Part shown: positions 1 to 8,361 of the stretch, one piece after another
Layout of the letters: each line of letters starts with the position of its first letter
Position numbering within the stretch: the first letter of the stretch is position 1
DNA from: Angelakisella massiliensis
GTDB lineage: Bacteria; Bacillota; Clostridia; Oscillospirales; Ruminococcaceae
NCBI RefSeq assembly: GCF_900104675.1
Contig: NZ_LT629945.1
Coordinates: 587,511 to 651,510 of the forward strand
Direction: 5' to 3'
Length of the DNA: 64,000 bases
Program-made: the position numbers and the translations under genes
The notes under the pieces: generated by a model
The model's input: only the letters and a program-made list of their open reading frames with translations
Databases searched by the model: none
Told to the model about the DNA's origin: nothing

Positions 1-105
1 TACCTTCTCGTTGACATCGGTGAACATATTGGTCAGGTTGCTCTCGATCCATCCGATCAGCATATCCTTGAGAGCCTGTTCGATCTTTTCTAAAATGCTG
101 CCCAA
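1..105 (-). CDS. VirB6/TrbL-like (CD1112 family) ICE membrane protein, 5' end only
   Basis: The first 35 codons are visible before the left edge. They begin LGSILEKIEQALKDMLIGW, which resembles the start of the VirB6-like channel protein of clostridial ICEs. The start is TTG at 105-103, preceded by AAGGGTGGTG. It follows the 3' half of maff2, the standard neighbour order virD4-maff2-virB6. In the family this is a polytopic inner-membrane part of the type IV secretion channel. Only the soluble N-terminal segment is seen, so the family call rests on a short sequence plus context. Confidence 0.7.
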   Translation of the reverse strand, partial: MGSILEKIEQALKDMLIGWIESNLTNMFTDVNEKV

Positions 106-144
106 TATTTCACCACCCTTCGGTTAAGCTGGGCTTGCCGTGGA

Positions 145-237
145 TTAGCCGAACAAACCGGAGAGCAGGGGGATGAGGGTCGTGCCGATCAGCACCACAC
201 CGCCGCCAGCCATGAGCTGCTTAATGCCCTGAGATTT
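145..237 (-). pseudogene. maff2, 3' half (split by element A)
   Basis: The frame reads KSQGIKQLMAGGGVVLIG and on to ...LLSGLFG, then TAA at 147-145. This is the C-terminal half of a Maff2-family small membrane protein of ICEs. The 5' half lies 46.2 kb away at 46448-46572. Joining the two halves at the shared AA dinucleotide (237-236 here) gives exactly 72 codons, so the gene was interrupted by insertion of element A and not by decay. maff2 normally sits between virD4 and virB6, which it does here once A is removed. Confidence 0.9.
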
Positions 238-255
238 TACTGATGTGCGATAAAG
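238..255 (+). repeat. Left terminal inverted repeat of element A
   Basis: The 18 bp starting directly after the AA core of maff2 match the right end (46430-46447, minus strand) at 15 of 18 positions without gaps. They are probably the recombinase binding half-site. Confidence 0.85.
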
Positions 256-326
256 AAGTAATAGAAGTGTAAAAAATTTTGCCGTTCCTATCCGGCACTT
301 GGCCATTGTGTCGGATAGGTCGGGCG

Positions 327-1850
327 TTAGGCTTCGGGCAAGTCAATCTTGCCGACAAAGCTGTAATAAATCTCAATGTCCTGCCTGCGGGTGCCGTTCT
401 CGTCATAACTGCACTCATGCACGACGATTTTCTCAATCATCTCCCGCAAGAGGGTGGGGGTAAGTTCCTCAAAGGCAAGGTGCTTTCGGACGATACCCAT
501 AAACTTTTCCGCGTTGACGGTGGCGGCCTGCGACTTGTCCAGTTCGGCCTGCAAAGCGGCGGCGCGGTCTTTCAGTTCCCGCTGTTCCTGCTCATAGTCT
601 GCCGACAGTTCCATGAAACGCTCGTCGCTGATTTTGCCGTTCACATTGTCCTCATACAGCCGCTTGATAATGCGGCTCACTTCGGCAATGCGCTCCTGTG
701 CCTGTTCAAGCTGCTTGGTGGCTGCGGCGGTCTTTCTCTTGCCGCCGATCTCGTTCTGCTGGATAAGCAGCTTCACAAAGCGGCTCTCATGCTTGGCGGC
801 ATACTCGGTCACTTGCCGGAGATTGGAGAGGACACCGGCGGTCAACAGGTCGGTGCGGATAAAGTGCGCCGTACAGTCGCGGGTTCGCTTCTTGTAGCTG
901 CCGCAGATGTAACAGTCCTGCTTGCGGTTCTTGTTCTGATACCGCTGCTGGTACATCACATGGCCGCAGTCGGCGCAGAACAGCATACCGGAGAACAGTC
1001 CCACTTCATCATAGCGGTTCGGGCGTTTGCGCTGCTTGCGTAACTCCTGCACGCGCTCCCATGTTTCCCGGTCTATGATAGGCTCATGGTGGTTCTCAAA
1101 AACAGCCTGCTTCTCCACGGGGTTCTCTACACTGTGCTTGACCTTGTAAGAGGGCTTCTCCGTCTTGAAGTTTACCAGACAGCCGGTGTACTCCCGGTTT
1201 TCGAGGATATGAACGACGGTGTTCGTCGCCCATTTGCACTCATAGCCGGGGTGGTAGCGGCGTGTGCTGCCCGTCCTGCGGTATTCCAGCGTCCCCGGCG
1301 TGGGGATTTGCTGCTCCGTAAGCATACGGGCAATCTTGGTCGGGCCATTCCCGGCAAGGCAAAGCTGGTATATCTGCTGGACAACCGGCGCGGTTTCCTC
1401 GTCAACGATATAGTTCTCGTCCTCGTCCATGAGGTAGCCATAGACCGGCTTGCTGGTAACAGGCTTGCCGCTCATGCCTTTTGCTCGTTTTACTGCTTTG
1501 ATTTTCTTGCTCGTATCTCTCACCAGCCATTCGTTGAACAGATTTCGCAGAGGGGTAAAATCGTTGTCCATGCCGCCGTTTGCGCTGTCCACATTGTCGT
1601 TGACAGCGATAAACCGCACTCCCTTTTGAGGGAACAGCATTTCCGTGTAAAACCCTACCTGCAAGTAGTTTCGCCCTAACCGGCTCATGTCCTTGACTAT
1701 GACGGTTCCGACTTTCCCGGCCTCAATGTCTGCAAGCATGGCTTGAAAACCGGGACGCTGGAAGTTTGCGCCGGAAAAGCCGTCGTCGGTGTACCAGCGC
1801 AGATTGGTAAAGCCGTTCTGCTTGGCGTAGGTTTCCAAAATCCTTTTCTG
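327..1850 (-). pseudogene. Large serine recombinase of element A, 3' part (split by element B)
   Basis: The frame carries KRILETYAKQNGFTNLRW, then DDGFSG and VKDMSRLGRNY, a recombinase domain, a zinc ribbon (CADCGHVMY), a long coiled coil and the terminal IVVHE...IEIYYSFVGKID block. It lacks the start and the catalytic serine segment. A TGA lies just upstream in frame. The missing 98 nt are at 22378-22475. Joined at the CA core the two pieces make exactly 1620 nt (539 aa), with Ser18 in [10 protein letters not shown]. Lying next to the left end of A, this is almost certainly A's own integrase, now inactivated in cis. Confidence 0.92.
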
Positions 1851-1890
1851 AGACGAGATTTGTCAAGGTTATTTTCTCCCGCTGAATACA
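1851..1890 (+). repeat. Left end (inverted repeat) of element B
   Basis: Read inward, this 40-bp end aligns gaplessly with 22377-22338 on the minus strand at 28 of 40 positions. Shared blocks are AGA at the tip, TTTCTCCC at 1873-1880 and AATACA at 1885-1890. Confidence 0.8.
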
Positions 1891-1915
1891 AATGTCCAAC
1901 TTTACTGTGAATAGC

Positions 1916-2134
1916 TCAGATATAATAAACACAGAGCCGCAGAATGGCCAGGGTTGCCATCACCGCCGCAATGATTAGGATGGTGTTTCGGTTTTCTCCG
2001 GCCACTCCGATGTCAATCATACTGGCCAGGGCAGTAGGCAGCAGCATGGCTGTCACAGCGGAGAGCAGCATCAGCGCCAAGAGGGCGGCCACATGCTTTC
2101 CGCTGAGTTTTACACGGGAAAAAATCGTACCCAT
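1916..2134 (-). pseudogene. ABC exporter, N-terminal fragment truncated at the end of element B
   Basis: A 72-codon frame starts MGTIFSRVKLSGKHVAALLA and contains two hydrophobic segments with the TALASMIDIGVAG pattern seen at the start of LmrA/MsbA-type exporters (transmembrane plus ATPase fusions). It starts at ATG 2134 with AGAAAGGA upstream and stops at 1916, 65 bp from the end of B. The remaining roughly 500 residues, including the whole ATPase domain, are absent. It diverges from tetR across a shared operator, so the intact exporter may once have been the regulator's partner. It is not functional as a transporter. Confidence 0.75.
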
Positions 2135-2170
2135 AGTTTTCCTTTCTGCTCGTCGTACTCGCATTTTAGC

Positions 2171-2219
2171 TTGACAGGGCAAATAGCAAATGATAGTATA
2201 AATGAAACGATAGTATCAT
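2171..2219 (+). promoter_or_regulatory. Promoter and TetR-type operator of the lipid operon
   Basis: TTGACA (2171-2176), a 17-bp spacer and TAGTAT (2194-2199) make a good sigma-70 promoter facing tetR. An inverted repeat, ATGATAGTAT (2190-2199) and ATAGTATCAT (2210-2219), matching at 9 of 10, covers the -10. It suits autorepression by the adjacent TetR protein. A TTGACA at 2255-2250 on the minus strand could serve the ABC remnant. Confidence 0.7.
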
Positions 2220-2325
2220 AGATGCTATGAATATCACAGAAGCAGGCGTTGTCAATAGTCCGAGCGAAAGTGGAACAAATGACAATCCTTGTTTCAATGA
2301 TACGCAATTAAAGGAGACGTTTCTT

Positions 2326-2853
2326 ATGCGAAGGACAACGGCTACAACAGACTATCTGAAAGAATGTATGGGTACAGCGTTGCTGGAACTAATGAAAGAA
2401 AAACCCATTGAAAAAATCAGTATTGAGGAGATGACTGCCAAGGCAGATGTAGGTCGCTCCACTTATTTCCGTTATTTCAAAAGTAAAGATGAAGTTCTGT
2501 CTTTCAAAATCACATGTCTGTGGAAGCGCTTTTCCGACGAACACGGTGCTACCAACTTCGCCACTGGTAGTTATGACGGCATCAGGCTGTTTTTTGAATT
2601 TTGCCTTTCCACTCGTCCTATTTGTGATCTGCTCTACTCAGCTGATCGCCAATATGTGATTCTAAACTTCTATTTACAAGAAGCGGCATCCATTGTCGCT
2701 AATGCCGATGCCAAAACGCACTACTTTATCCAATTTATTACATATGGATTGTTTGGGCTTATGAATGCGTGGGTATTACGAGGCTATAAAGAAACCCCAC
2801 AGGAAATGGCACAAATAGTTTGCGATTGGGAAGCATCTTCGGAGGAGAAATAA
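2326..2853 (+). CDS. TetR/AcrR family transcriptional regulator
   Basis: This 175-aa protein has an N-terminal helix-turn-helix at about residues 31-52, ISIEEMTAKADVGRSTYFRY followed by FKSKDEVL, typical of the family. The C-terminal helical domain (about 65-170) would bind a ligand, not identifiable here. ATG 2326 is chosen over upstream codons because AAGGAGACG lies eight bases before it. It is first in a same-strand run with the five lipid-membrane genes up to 7835. An inverted repeat on its own promoter -10 suggests it represses itself and the operon. Family call firm, ligand unknown. Confidence 0.9.
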   Translation: MRRTTATTDYLKECMGTALLELMKEKPIEKISIEEMTAKADVGRSTYFRYFKSKDEVLSFKITCLWKRFSDEHGATNFATGSYDGIRLFFEFCLSTRPICDLLYSADRQYVILNFYLQEAASIVANADAKTHYFIQFITYGLFGLMNAWVLRGYKETPQEMAQIVCDWEASSEEK

Positions 2854-2872
2854 CATAGAGGGGGGTAAACAT

Positions 2873-4390
2873 ATGGGAAAAATCATTCGACGCATTCTAA
2901 CAATTATTCCAGCGGTGGCTTTACAATCGCTCTGGCTTTTGCTGTTGATGAAATGGCTGACCCCTTACGCACCGATTATTGTGTCACTGCTTTCCGTTGC
3001 AGCGTTTTTCTTGGTGGTATTTATTATTATAAAGAGAGATGAAACCGCTTATAAATTGCTTTGGCTGCTGGTTATTCTGTCACTACCTTTGGTAGGAGCG
3101 TTACTATATCTGCTCTTTGGAAATAAACGGACGGCCCGCCCTCTAAAAAGGCGCTTGCAGCAAGTTCAAAAGAGTTGCAATCCGCAGCCTCTTCCAATAA
3201 AAGAAGCGCCCTTTGACGGCGAAAAACGCATGGGGCAAACAGTGCGGTGGCTGGAAGAAAAAACGCAATATCCGATGTGTGCAGTTGAGCAGGTTCGTTA
3301 CTATCCGTTGGGCGATAATATGTTCCCTGATATGCTTGCCGATTTGAAAAATGCAAGAAACTCGATTTACGTAGAATACTTCATTATTGAGCCGGGGCAT
3401 ATGTGGGACGCAATCGTGAACGAACTGGAAGTAAAAATGGAGCAGGGCGTTGATGTACGTGTGATATACGATGATCTTGGCAGTATTTCTTCGTTCAATT
3501 TCAGTAATGTCCGTGAACTGAAAAAGAAAGGCATTCCATGTATTCCTTTTAATCCTTTCCTTGCCTTAAAAGGAACTGCAAACTATCGCGATCATCGCAA
3601 AATGCTGATTATTGACAACGAAGTTGCTTATAGCGGAGGTATCAACTTATCAGATCGGTATATCAATTTGGAACATCCCTATGGACACTGGAAGGACACA
3701 GGCTTTCGGATTACTGGTGAGCCAGTAAAAAATTTTACCCATATGTTCTTGACCTTTTGGAACGCATTTTCGCTGGAAAAAGAAGCAGGACAGCTTGCAA
3801 TGCCCACATATCCCAAAAGGTATCCTGCGCCGCCGCACACATTTGATGGTTATGTGCTTAGTTACTACGATTCGCCCCTTAACCATGAAGCTACCAGTAA
3901 TCAGCTCTTTATTGACTTGCTTTCTCAAAGCACGGATTACGCATGGTTTTTTACACCGTATCTTATGCTTGGCGATGACTTGATGGATGCAATGATTTCC
4001 GCTGCTCAACGTGGTGTAGACGTGCGGATCATTATGCCCGGCATCCCTGATAAGAAGCTGATTTTCCGTATGTCTCGGAGCTTTTATCAGGTGTTGCTGA
4101 CTGGCGGCATCAAGATTTATGAGTATACTCCCGGCTTCGTTCATGCAAAGAGCTTTGTATCAGACGACAAAGTTGCGACGATAGGAACTGTCAATCTGGA
4201 CTACCGCAGTCTCTTTCTCCACTTTGAAAACAATTCGTTCTTTTATCGTTCCAGTATTATTGCAGCAATAAAGGACGATTTCATCGCTACACAGGCAAAA
4301 TGTAAAGAGGTAAAGCCCTATGATATGAAACATTATTCGCGCCGCTGGGTCGTAGATGGTGTCCTTCGTATTTTCGCACCGCTATGTTGA
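2873..4390 (+). CDS. cls: Cardiolipin synthase (phospholipase D superfamily)
   Basis: This 505-aa protein has two or three N-terminal membrane helices (residues 8-82) and two PLD motifs: H241-x-K243-x4-D248 in HRKMLIID, and H424-x-K426-x4-D431 in HAKSFVSDD. The length and layout are those of bacterial cardiolipin synthases, which join two phosphatidylglycerols into cardiolipin and glycerol at the membrane. Both active-site motifs are complete. The start ATG 2873 follows AGAGGGGGG. It opens the structural part of the tetR operon, and the next gene starts 8 bp after its stop. A related PLD-type transphosphatidylase with another acceptor is possible. Confidence 0.9.
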   Translation: MGKIIRRILTIIPAVALQSLWLLLLMKWLTPYAPIIVSLLSVAAFFLVVFIIIKRDETAYKLLWLLVILSLPLVGALLYLLFGNKRTARPLKRRLQQVQKSCNPQPLPIKEAPFDGEKRMGQTVRWLEEKTQYPMCAVEQVRYYPLGDNMFPDMLADLKNARNSIYVEYFIIEPGHMWDAIVNELEVKMEQGVDVRVIYDDLGSISSFNFSNVRELKKKGIPCIPFNPFLALKGTANYRDHRKMLIIDNEVAYSGGINLSDRYINLEHPYGHWKDTGFRITGEPVKNFTHMFLTFWNAFSLEKEAGQLAMPTYPKRYPAPPHTFDGYVLSYYDSPLNHEATSNQLFIDLLSQSTDYAWFFTPYLMLGDDLMDAMISAAQRGVDVRIIMPGIPDKKLIFRMSRSFYQVLLTGGIKIYEYTPGFVHAKSFVSDDKVATIGTVNLDYRSLFLHFENNSFFYRSSIIAAIKDDFIATQAKCKEVKPYDMKHYSRRWVVDGVLRIFAPLC

Positions 4391-4397
4391 GGTTTTT

Positions 4398-4859
4398 ATG
4401 AAGCATTTTCTTATGTGTCTGCTATATATCGCGGCGTTAGGGGTTCTCTCCTTTGTAGTGGGGCGCTTGATCCCGAAGCATTGGTTTCACGCCGATCGTT
4501 TTCCTTGGGTCTGCCACCCGGCAGAGCAAAAACTATGGAAGCGGCTTCATGTTCGGAAATGGCAGGCAAAGATCCCCGATATGAGCCGCATATTCGTTAA
4601 AATCATGCCGGAAAAGAAACTGACAAAGGAAAACTATGAGAACTTGCCGCGCATGATAGAAGAAACTTGCGTGGCAGAGTGGACACATATTCTGTTGTCT
4701 ATCGCCGGTCTTGGACTGCTGAAAATATGGTCCGGTGTTGGCGGGGTATGTATAACGATTATCTACATTGTGCTGGGTAATTTGCCGTTTATTGTTGTCC
4801 AGCGCTATAATCGCCCACGCCTGCAAAAGCTGTTTGCTATGCAGCAAAGGAAAAAATAG
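4398..4859 (+). CDS. CrtO-like (glycosyl-diaponeurosporenoate acyltransferase family) membrane protein
   Basis: This 153-aa protein has an N-terminal helix (about 3-22), a conserved-looking central part (FPWVCHPAEQKLWKRLHVRKW, PDMSRIF) and two C-terminal helices (about 95-135). The pattern resembles the small acyltransferase family named after staphylococcal CrtO, which acylates a glycolipid in carotenoid synthesis. No carotenoid genes are near. The neighbours (cardiolipin synthase, lipid glycosyltransferase) suggest acylation of a glycolipid instead. That role is inference. ATG 4398 has TGAGG just upstream, overlapping the cls stop. Confidence 0.7.
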   Translation: MKHFLMCLLYIAALGVLSFVVGRLIPKHWFHADRFPWVCHPAEQKLWKRLHVRKWQAKIPDMSRIFVKIMPEKKLTKENYENLPRMIEETCVAEWTHILLSIAGLGLLKIWSGVGGVCITIIYIVLGNLPFIVVQRYNRPRLQKLFAMQQRKK

Positions 4860-4868
4860 GAGATTCAA

Positions 4869-5987
4869 ATGCAAACACTAATTCTAAGCTGCAACACTGG
4901 CGCAGGGCATAACTCCTGTGCGCAAGCAGTTCAGGAAGCCTACCACTCTCGCGGAGAAATCTGCAATATTACAGATTCTTTGCAGTTTATTTCAGAAAAA
5001 GCATCCACGTTTATTTCTAATTGGCATACCCGAATTTACCGCCATGCTCCAAGGCTTTTTGATGCTGGGTATCAGCGTGCGGAATCTCACGAAGATATTT
5101 TTTGTGAGGGAACGCCGATCTATAAGCTACTTTCCTCCGGCGCAGAGCGGATGTATCAATACATCCGCTCTGCAGGCTACGATAATATTATCTGTACTCA
5201 TGTATTCCCAGCCTTGGCGTTGACAGAAATGCGCCGACAGCACCCATGCTTACAGCTTGTAACGAGCCACATTTCTACAGACTATACCTGCGCTCCCTGC
5301 ACAGCGGATTCTGCGCTGGACTGGTATTTCATTCCGTCCACTTCGCTGTTAGGTGAGTTTGAACAATGTGGACTTCAACCTCAAAAGCTGATCGCCAGTG
5401 GAATCCCTGTGCGGCAGCAATTCTACCAGCGTGTGTCACAAGAAGCAGGAAAAGCCAACGCCGGAATCTCTCCTGCTCATCAACATATTTTAATGATGTG
5501 CGGTAGCATGGGCTGCGGTCCAATGGAGGAGATTATATCGTATCTCTGCCCTTACCTCACAACAGAACAAGAACTTAGTGTTGTATGCGGCACAAATGAT
5601 GATTTACGCAAAAAACTCCAAAAAAGGACAGAAAAGTATTCTCAAGTTCATGTTCTGGGAACCGTCAATAATGTGCCGCAGCTCATGCAAGCCTCAGACC
5701 TATTCCTGACAAAGCCCGGAGGTCTAAGTACATCTGAGGCAATGGCGGCAGAGTTACCAATGGTGCTTATCGATGCAGTGGCTGGCTGCGAGACACATAA
5801 TCTGAATTTTTTTCTGCGTAATGGAATGGCCGTCACAGCCAATACGCCAAAAGCAATCGCAGACACCACAATAAAAACGCTAAATGCCCCAGTGCTTCTT
5901 TCTAAAATGCGCGCGGCAATGCGGTCGCAGACGGAATGTACGGCAGCCGATAAAATCTATGAATGGATATACAGTCATGCAAAGTAA
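4869..5987 (+). CDS. MGDG synthase/UgtP-like diacylglycerol glycosyltransferase (GT28 type)
   Basis: This 372-aa protein starts MQTLILSCNTGAGHNS; the NTGAGH loop is the N-terminal signature of monogalactosyl/diglucosyl-diacylglycerol synthases. The C-terminal half carries the nucleotide-sugar site FLTKPGGLSTSEAMA (about residues 278-292). Family members transfer a hexose from a UDP-sugar to diacylglycerol on the inner membrane face. It follows the acyltransferase by 9 bp and overlaps the next gene by 11 bp, so it is part of the same transcript. The sugar and the degree of processivity cannot be read from sequence. Confidence 0.87.
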   Translation: MQTLILSCNTGAGHNSCAQAVQEAYHSRGEICNITDSLQFISEKASTFISNWHTRIYRHAPRLFDAGYQRAESHEDIFCEGTPIYKLLSSGAERMYQYIRSAGYDNIICTHVFPALALTEMRRQHPCLQLVTSHISTDYTCAPCTADSALDWYFIPSTSLLGEFEQCGLQPQKLIASGIPVRQQFYQRVSQEAGKANAGISPAHQHILMMCGSMGCGPMEEIISYLCPYLTTEQELSVVCGTNDDLRKKLQKRTEKYSQVHVLGTVNNVPQLMQASDLFLTKPGGLSTSEAMAAELPMVLIDAVAGCETHNLNFFLRNGMAVTANTPKAIADTTIKTLNAPVLLSKMRAAMRSQTECTAADKIYEWIYSHAK

Positions 5988-6678
5988 TCATATAAAGCCG
6001 GAAGTTAATTACCGTGAGTTCCGCATCCATAAACTTAATACACCTGAATTTTCTCACGTCAGGCTATTGCTTTACTGGCCAATTTTCGGCTTGCTGTTTT
6101 TGTTTCTTGAGCGGTTGCAACCGCAACGAAATTACTATCCCGTCTATTGTGGACTCGATGATATAATACCATTTTGTGAATGGGCGTTGATTCCGTATCT
6201 ATTTTGGTTTGTCTTTCTAATCGGTACGTTGGTTTATACTTTTTTCGTCGATGTACCTGCATTTCGGCGTATGATGTATTTTGTGATAGTCACCTATACG
6301 ATCACGGTTTTGATTTACCTGTTCTTTCCAACCTGCCAAAATTTGCGGCCAGAAGCATTTGTACGCAATAATCTACTTACACGCTTTATTGAATTATTCT
6401 ATAGTTTCGATACCAATACAAATGTTTGCCCCTCACTTCATGTAATAGGCTCTGTTGCCGCGATGTTTGGGTTATGGGATTGCAAGGCGCTCCAAAGCGT
6501 CGGATGGAAAATCGCTGCTACATCAATCGCCGTGTGTATCAGTCTCTCCACCGTTTTTATGAAACAGCATTCTATCATGGATGTTCTCGCTGCATTGCCA
6601 GTCTGTTTCTTTGGTTGGTGGATTGCCTATAAGATACTCCCCAATAATAAAACAAACCGATTTCTTACGAGGATGTAA
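5977..6678 (+). CDS. PAP2-superfamily membrane phosphatase/phosphotransferase
   Basis: This 233-aa protein has about six membrane helices. PAP2-type motifs are present: CPSLHVIGS (middle) and KQHSIMDV (C-terminal), each with the catalytic histidine. The spacing and the NVCPSLH form resemble the inositol-phosphotransferase-like branch more than classic PgpB. The first motif (KxxxxxxRP) is not evident. The start is taken at ATG 5977, overlapping the glycosyltransferase stop. A second ATG at 5959 is possible. In this operon it could recycle lipid phosphates or transfer a phospho-headgroup. The substrate is unknown. Confidence 0.8.
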   Translation: MQSNHIKPEVNYREFRIHKLNTPEFSHVRLLLYWPIFGLLFLFLERLQPQRNYYPVYCGLDDIIPFCEWALIPYLFWFVFLIGTLVYTFFVDVPAFRRMMYFVIVTYTITVLIYLFFPTCQNLRPEAFVRNNLLTRFIELFYSFDTNTNVCPSLHVIGSVAAMFGLWDCKALQSVGWKIAATSIAVCISLSTVFMKQHSIMDVLAALPVCFFGWWIAYKILPNNKTNRFLTRM

Positions 6679-6680
6679 TC

Positions 6681-7835
6681 ATGGATAAATCCTACAAAAA
6701 GCCGCTTCTACTAATCACGTTTGGGGTGATCTTATTTGCGGCATTCAACAATCTAAACTATGTTGCCAACTTTCTAAAATCGTGTATTGGCTTGCTCGCT
6801 CCGATTTTATCAGGCCTTTTGCTGGCCTTTGTTCTGAGTGTACCCGTGCGCGGACTGGCAAAGAGGCTTCGACGAAAGCTGACTAAAGCTACAGATCGGC
6901 AAATAGACATGATAAGCCTGTTACTGACGCTGATATGTGTTATTGCGATTATTGCTCTTCTGTGTGTAATTGCGATTCCACAGCTCACTGCATCTGTAAA
7001 AAGCATTGCTGCTCTTGTTCAAGAAAAATGGCCTGACTGGGTCGGCTTATTGCAAAGATACGGCATTGACACAGAGAAACTGTCGGCACATTTTGCTGCG
7101 CTCGATTGGAAATCTATTCTGCAAAGCATTTCGAGCGAAATGAACACAGTGATTTCCTCAGTTGCCAATGTTGCTGGCTCTACGGTATCTGCGATTGCTG
7201 ATGTTGCAATTTCACTTGTGATCACATTCTATGTGCTAATTGGATGGCGTGAATTGAGCAGTCAAAGCAAACGGGCACTGTATGCCTACTGTAAGGAATC
7301 CGTTGCAGATAGAATTTGCCATATTTCGAAACTTGCACATGACACCTATGCGAAGTTTCTTTCTGGTCAGTGTGTCGAGGTTATGATTCTTGGAACATTG
7401 ATCTTTCTTTCGTTTTCTGTTGCAGGGATTCCATATGCGGGGCTAACAGCTGTTTTAACTGCCGCCTTTGCATTCGTTCCTTATATTGGAGGATTTCTCT
7501 CCTGCGCTTTCGGCATTTTATTTACTTTATTGGCGGCTCCGAACAAGGCGCTCCTATGCTTGATCGTCTATCAGGCAACTCAGTTTGTTGAAAATCAGTT
7601 CATCTATCCGCACGTCGTGGGAAACAGTGTAGGGCTATCCCCGTTCTGGACGTTGTTGGCGGTTTTGCTGGGCGGTAAACTGTTCGGTGTCCTTGGCATG
7701 ATTTTCTTTATTCCGTTAATGGCTCTTGTATCTCAGCTTCTACACGAATCAATCGAACGGCGGCTGCATACCCGCAAACCGGAGCTGTCCAATGTACAAA
7801 GCAACTCAGACGAGAATACAGACATATCTCAATGA
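6681..7835 (+). CDS. AI-2E/PerM family transporter
   Basis: This 384-aa protein shows the PerM/AI-2E exporter layout: two N-terminal helices (about 8-50), a helix (65-92), a soluble amphipathic segment (95-160), and the conserved C-terminal block with AFVPYIGGFLS, QFVENQFIYPHVVG and GLSPFWTLLAVLLGGKLFGV. It starts 2 bp after the PAP2 stop, so it is co-transcribed. Family members move small solutes or ions; the substrate here is unknown. The last 15 or so codons run through DNA that in another frame encodes a RelA/SpoT-like remnant, so the natural C-terminus may have been replaced. Confidence 0.85.
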   Translation: MDKSYKKPLLLITFGVILFAAFNNLNYVANFLKSCIGLLAPILSGLLLAFVLSVPVRGLAKRLRRKLTKATDRQIDMISLLLTLICVIAIIALLCVIAIPQLTASVKSIAALVQEKWPDWVGLLQRYGIDTEKLSAHFAALDWKSILQSISSEMNTVISSVANVAGSTVSAIADVAISLVITFYVLIGWRELSSQSKRALYAYCKESVADRICHISKLAHDTYAKFLSGQCVEVMILGTLIFLSFSVAGIPYAGLTAVLTAAFAFVPYIGGFLSCAFGILFTLLAAPNKALLCLIVYQATQFVENQFIYPHVVGNSVGLSPFWTLLAVLLGGKLFGVLGMIFFIPLMALVSQLLHESIERRLHTRKPELSNVQSNSDENTDISQ

Positions 7836-8328
7836 TGTAGCAGGCGTTCGAATAGTTTGTGCGTTTATTGACGATAATCGTCTGGATGAACAGATCCGCC
7901 AGGCAGTTCTTTCATTGGAAACAAAATGGACAGAAAAAGAAATTGGTTTTCAGGTAGAATTGGAGGAAGTTAAATATACTGCGAATGAAGGACTTTTTAT
8001 GCATATCTGGATAAATCTTTTAGATAATGCGATTAAGTTCAGCCCTTCAAAGGGGACAATTACGATGTTTCTGAAACAAGAACAGGATTCTGTTAAGTTC
8101 ATTCTGGAAGATGAAGGACCAGGAATAGAGGATGATGTAAAATCCAGAATATTTGACAAGTTCTATCAGGTAGATGGATCTCATAAAGCAGAAGGAAATG
8201 GCCTAGGTCTTGCACTTGTAAAACGGATTGTAGATAGTGCCGGAGGAACAATCAAAGCAGAAAACCGTGAATATGGTGGATGCAGATTTGTTATAGAGCT
8301 GCCAAAGCAGAAAGATGAGATTATCTAG
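7792..8328 (+). pseudogene. Chimeric remnant: RelA/SpoT-like snippet fused to a histidine-kinase ATPase domain
   Basis: The first 28 codons (MYKATQTRIQTYLNDVAGVR then IVCAFIDD) match the conserved core of small (p)ppGpp synthetases. At about residue 29 the sequence becomes LDEQIRQAVLSLETKW, the linker of a sensor histidine kinase. It continues with a complete HATPase domain: N box (HIWINLLDNAIKFSP), G1 (DEGPGIED), F box and G2 (GNGLGLALV). The sensor, membrane helices and phospho-accepting histidine are absent, so it cannot act as a normal kinase. It marks a recombination joint between the lipid operon and the AT-richer DNA that follows. Confidence 0.75.
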
Positions 8329-8361
8329 TTTTAAGATAAATTAGAAGATGGGAGTATTTAT

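Noticed and set aside
279..1679. Long open frames on the plus strand opposite the element A recombinase
   Set aside because: They mirror the GC-rich recombinase gene, have no ribosome binding sites and no recognisable protein sequence.
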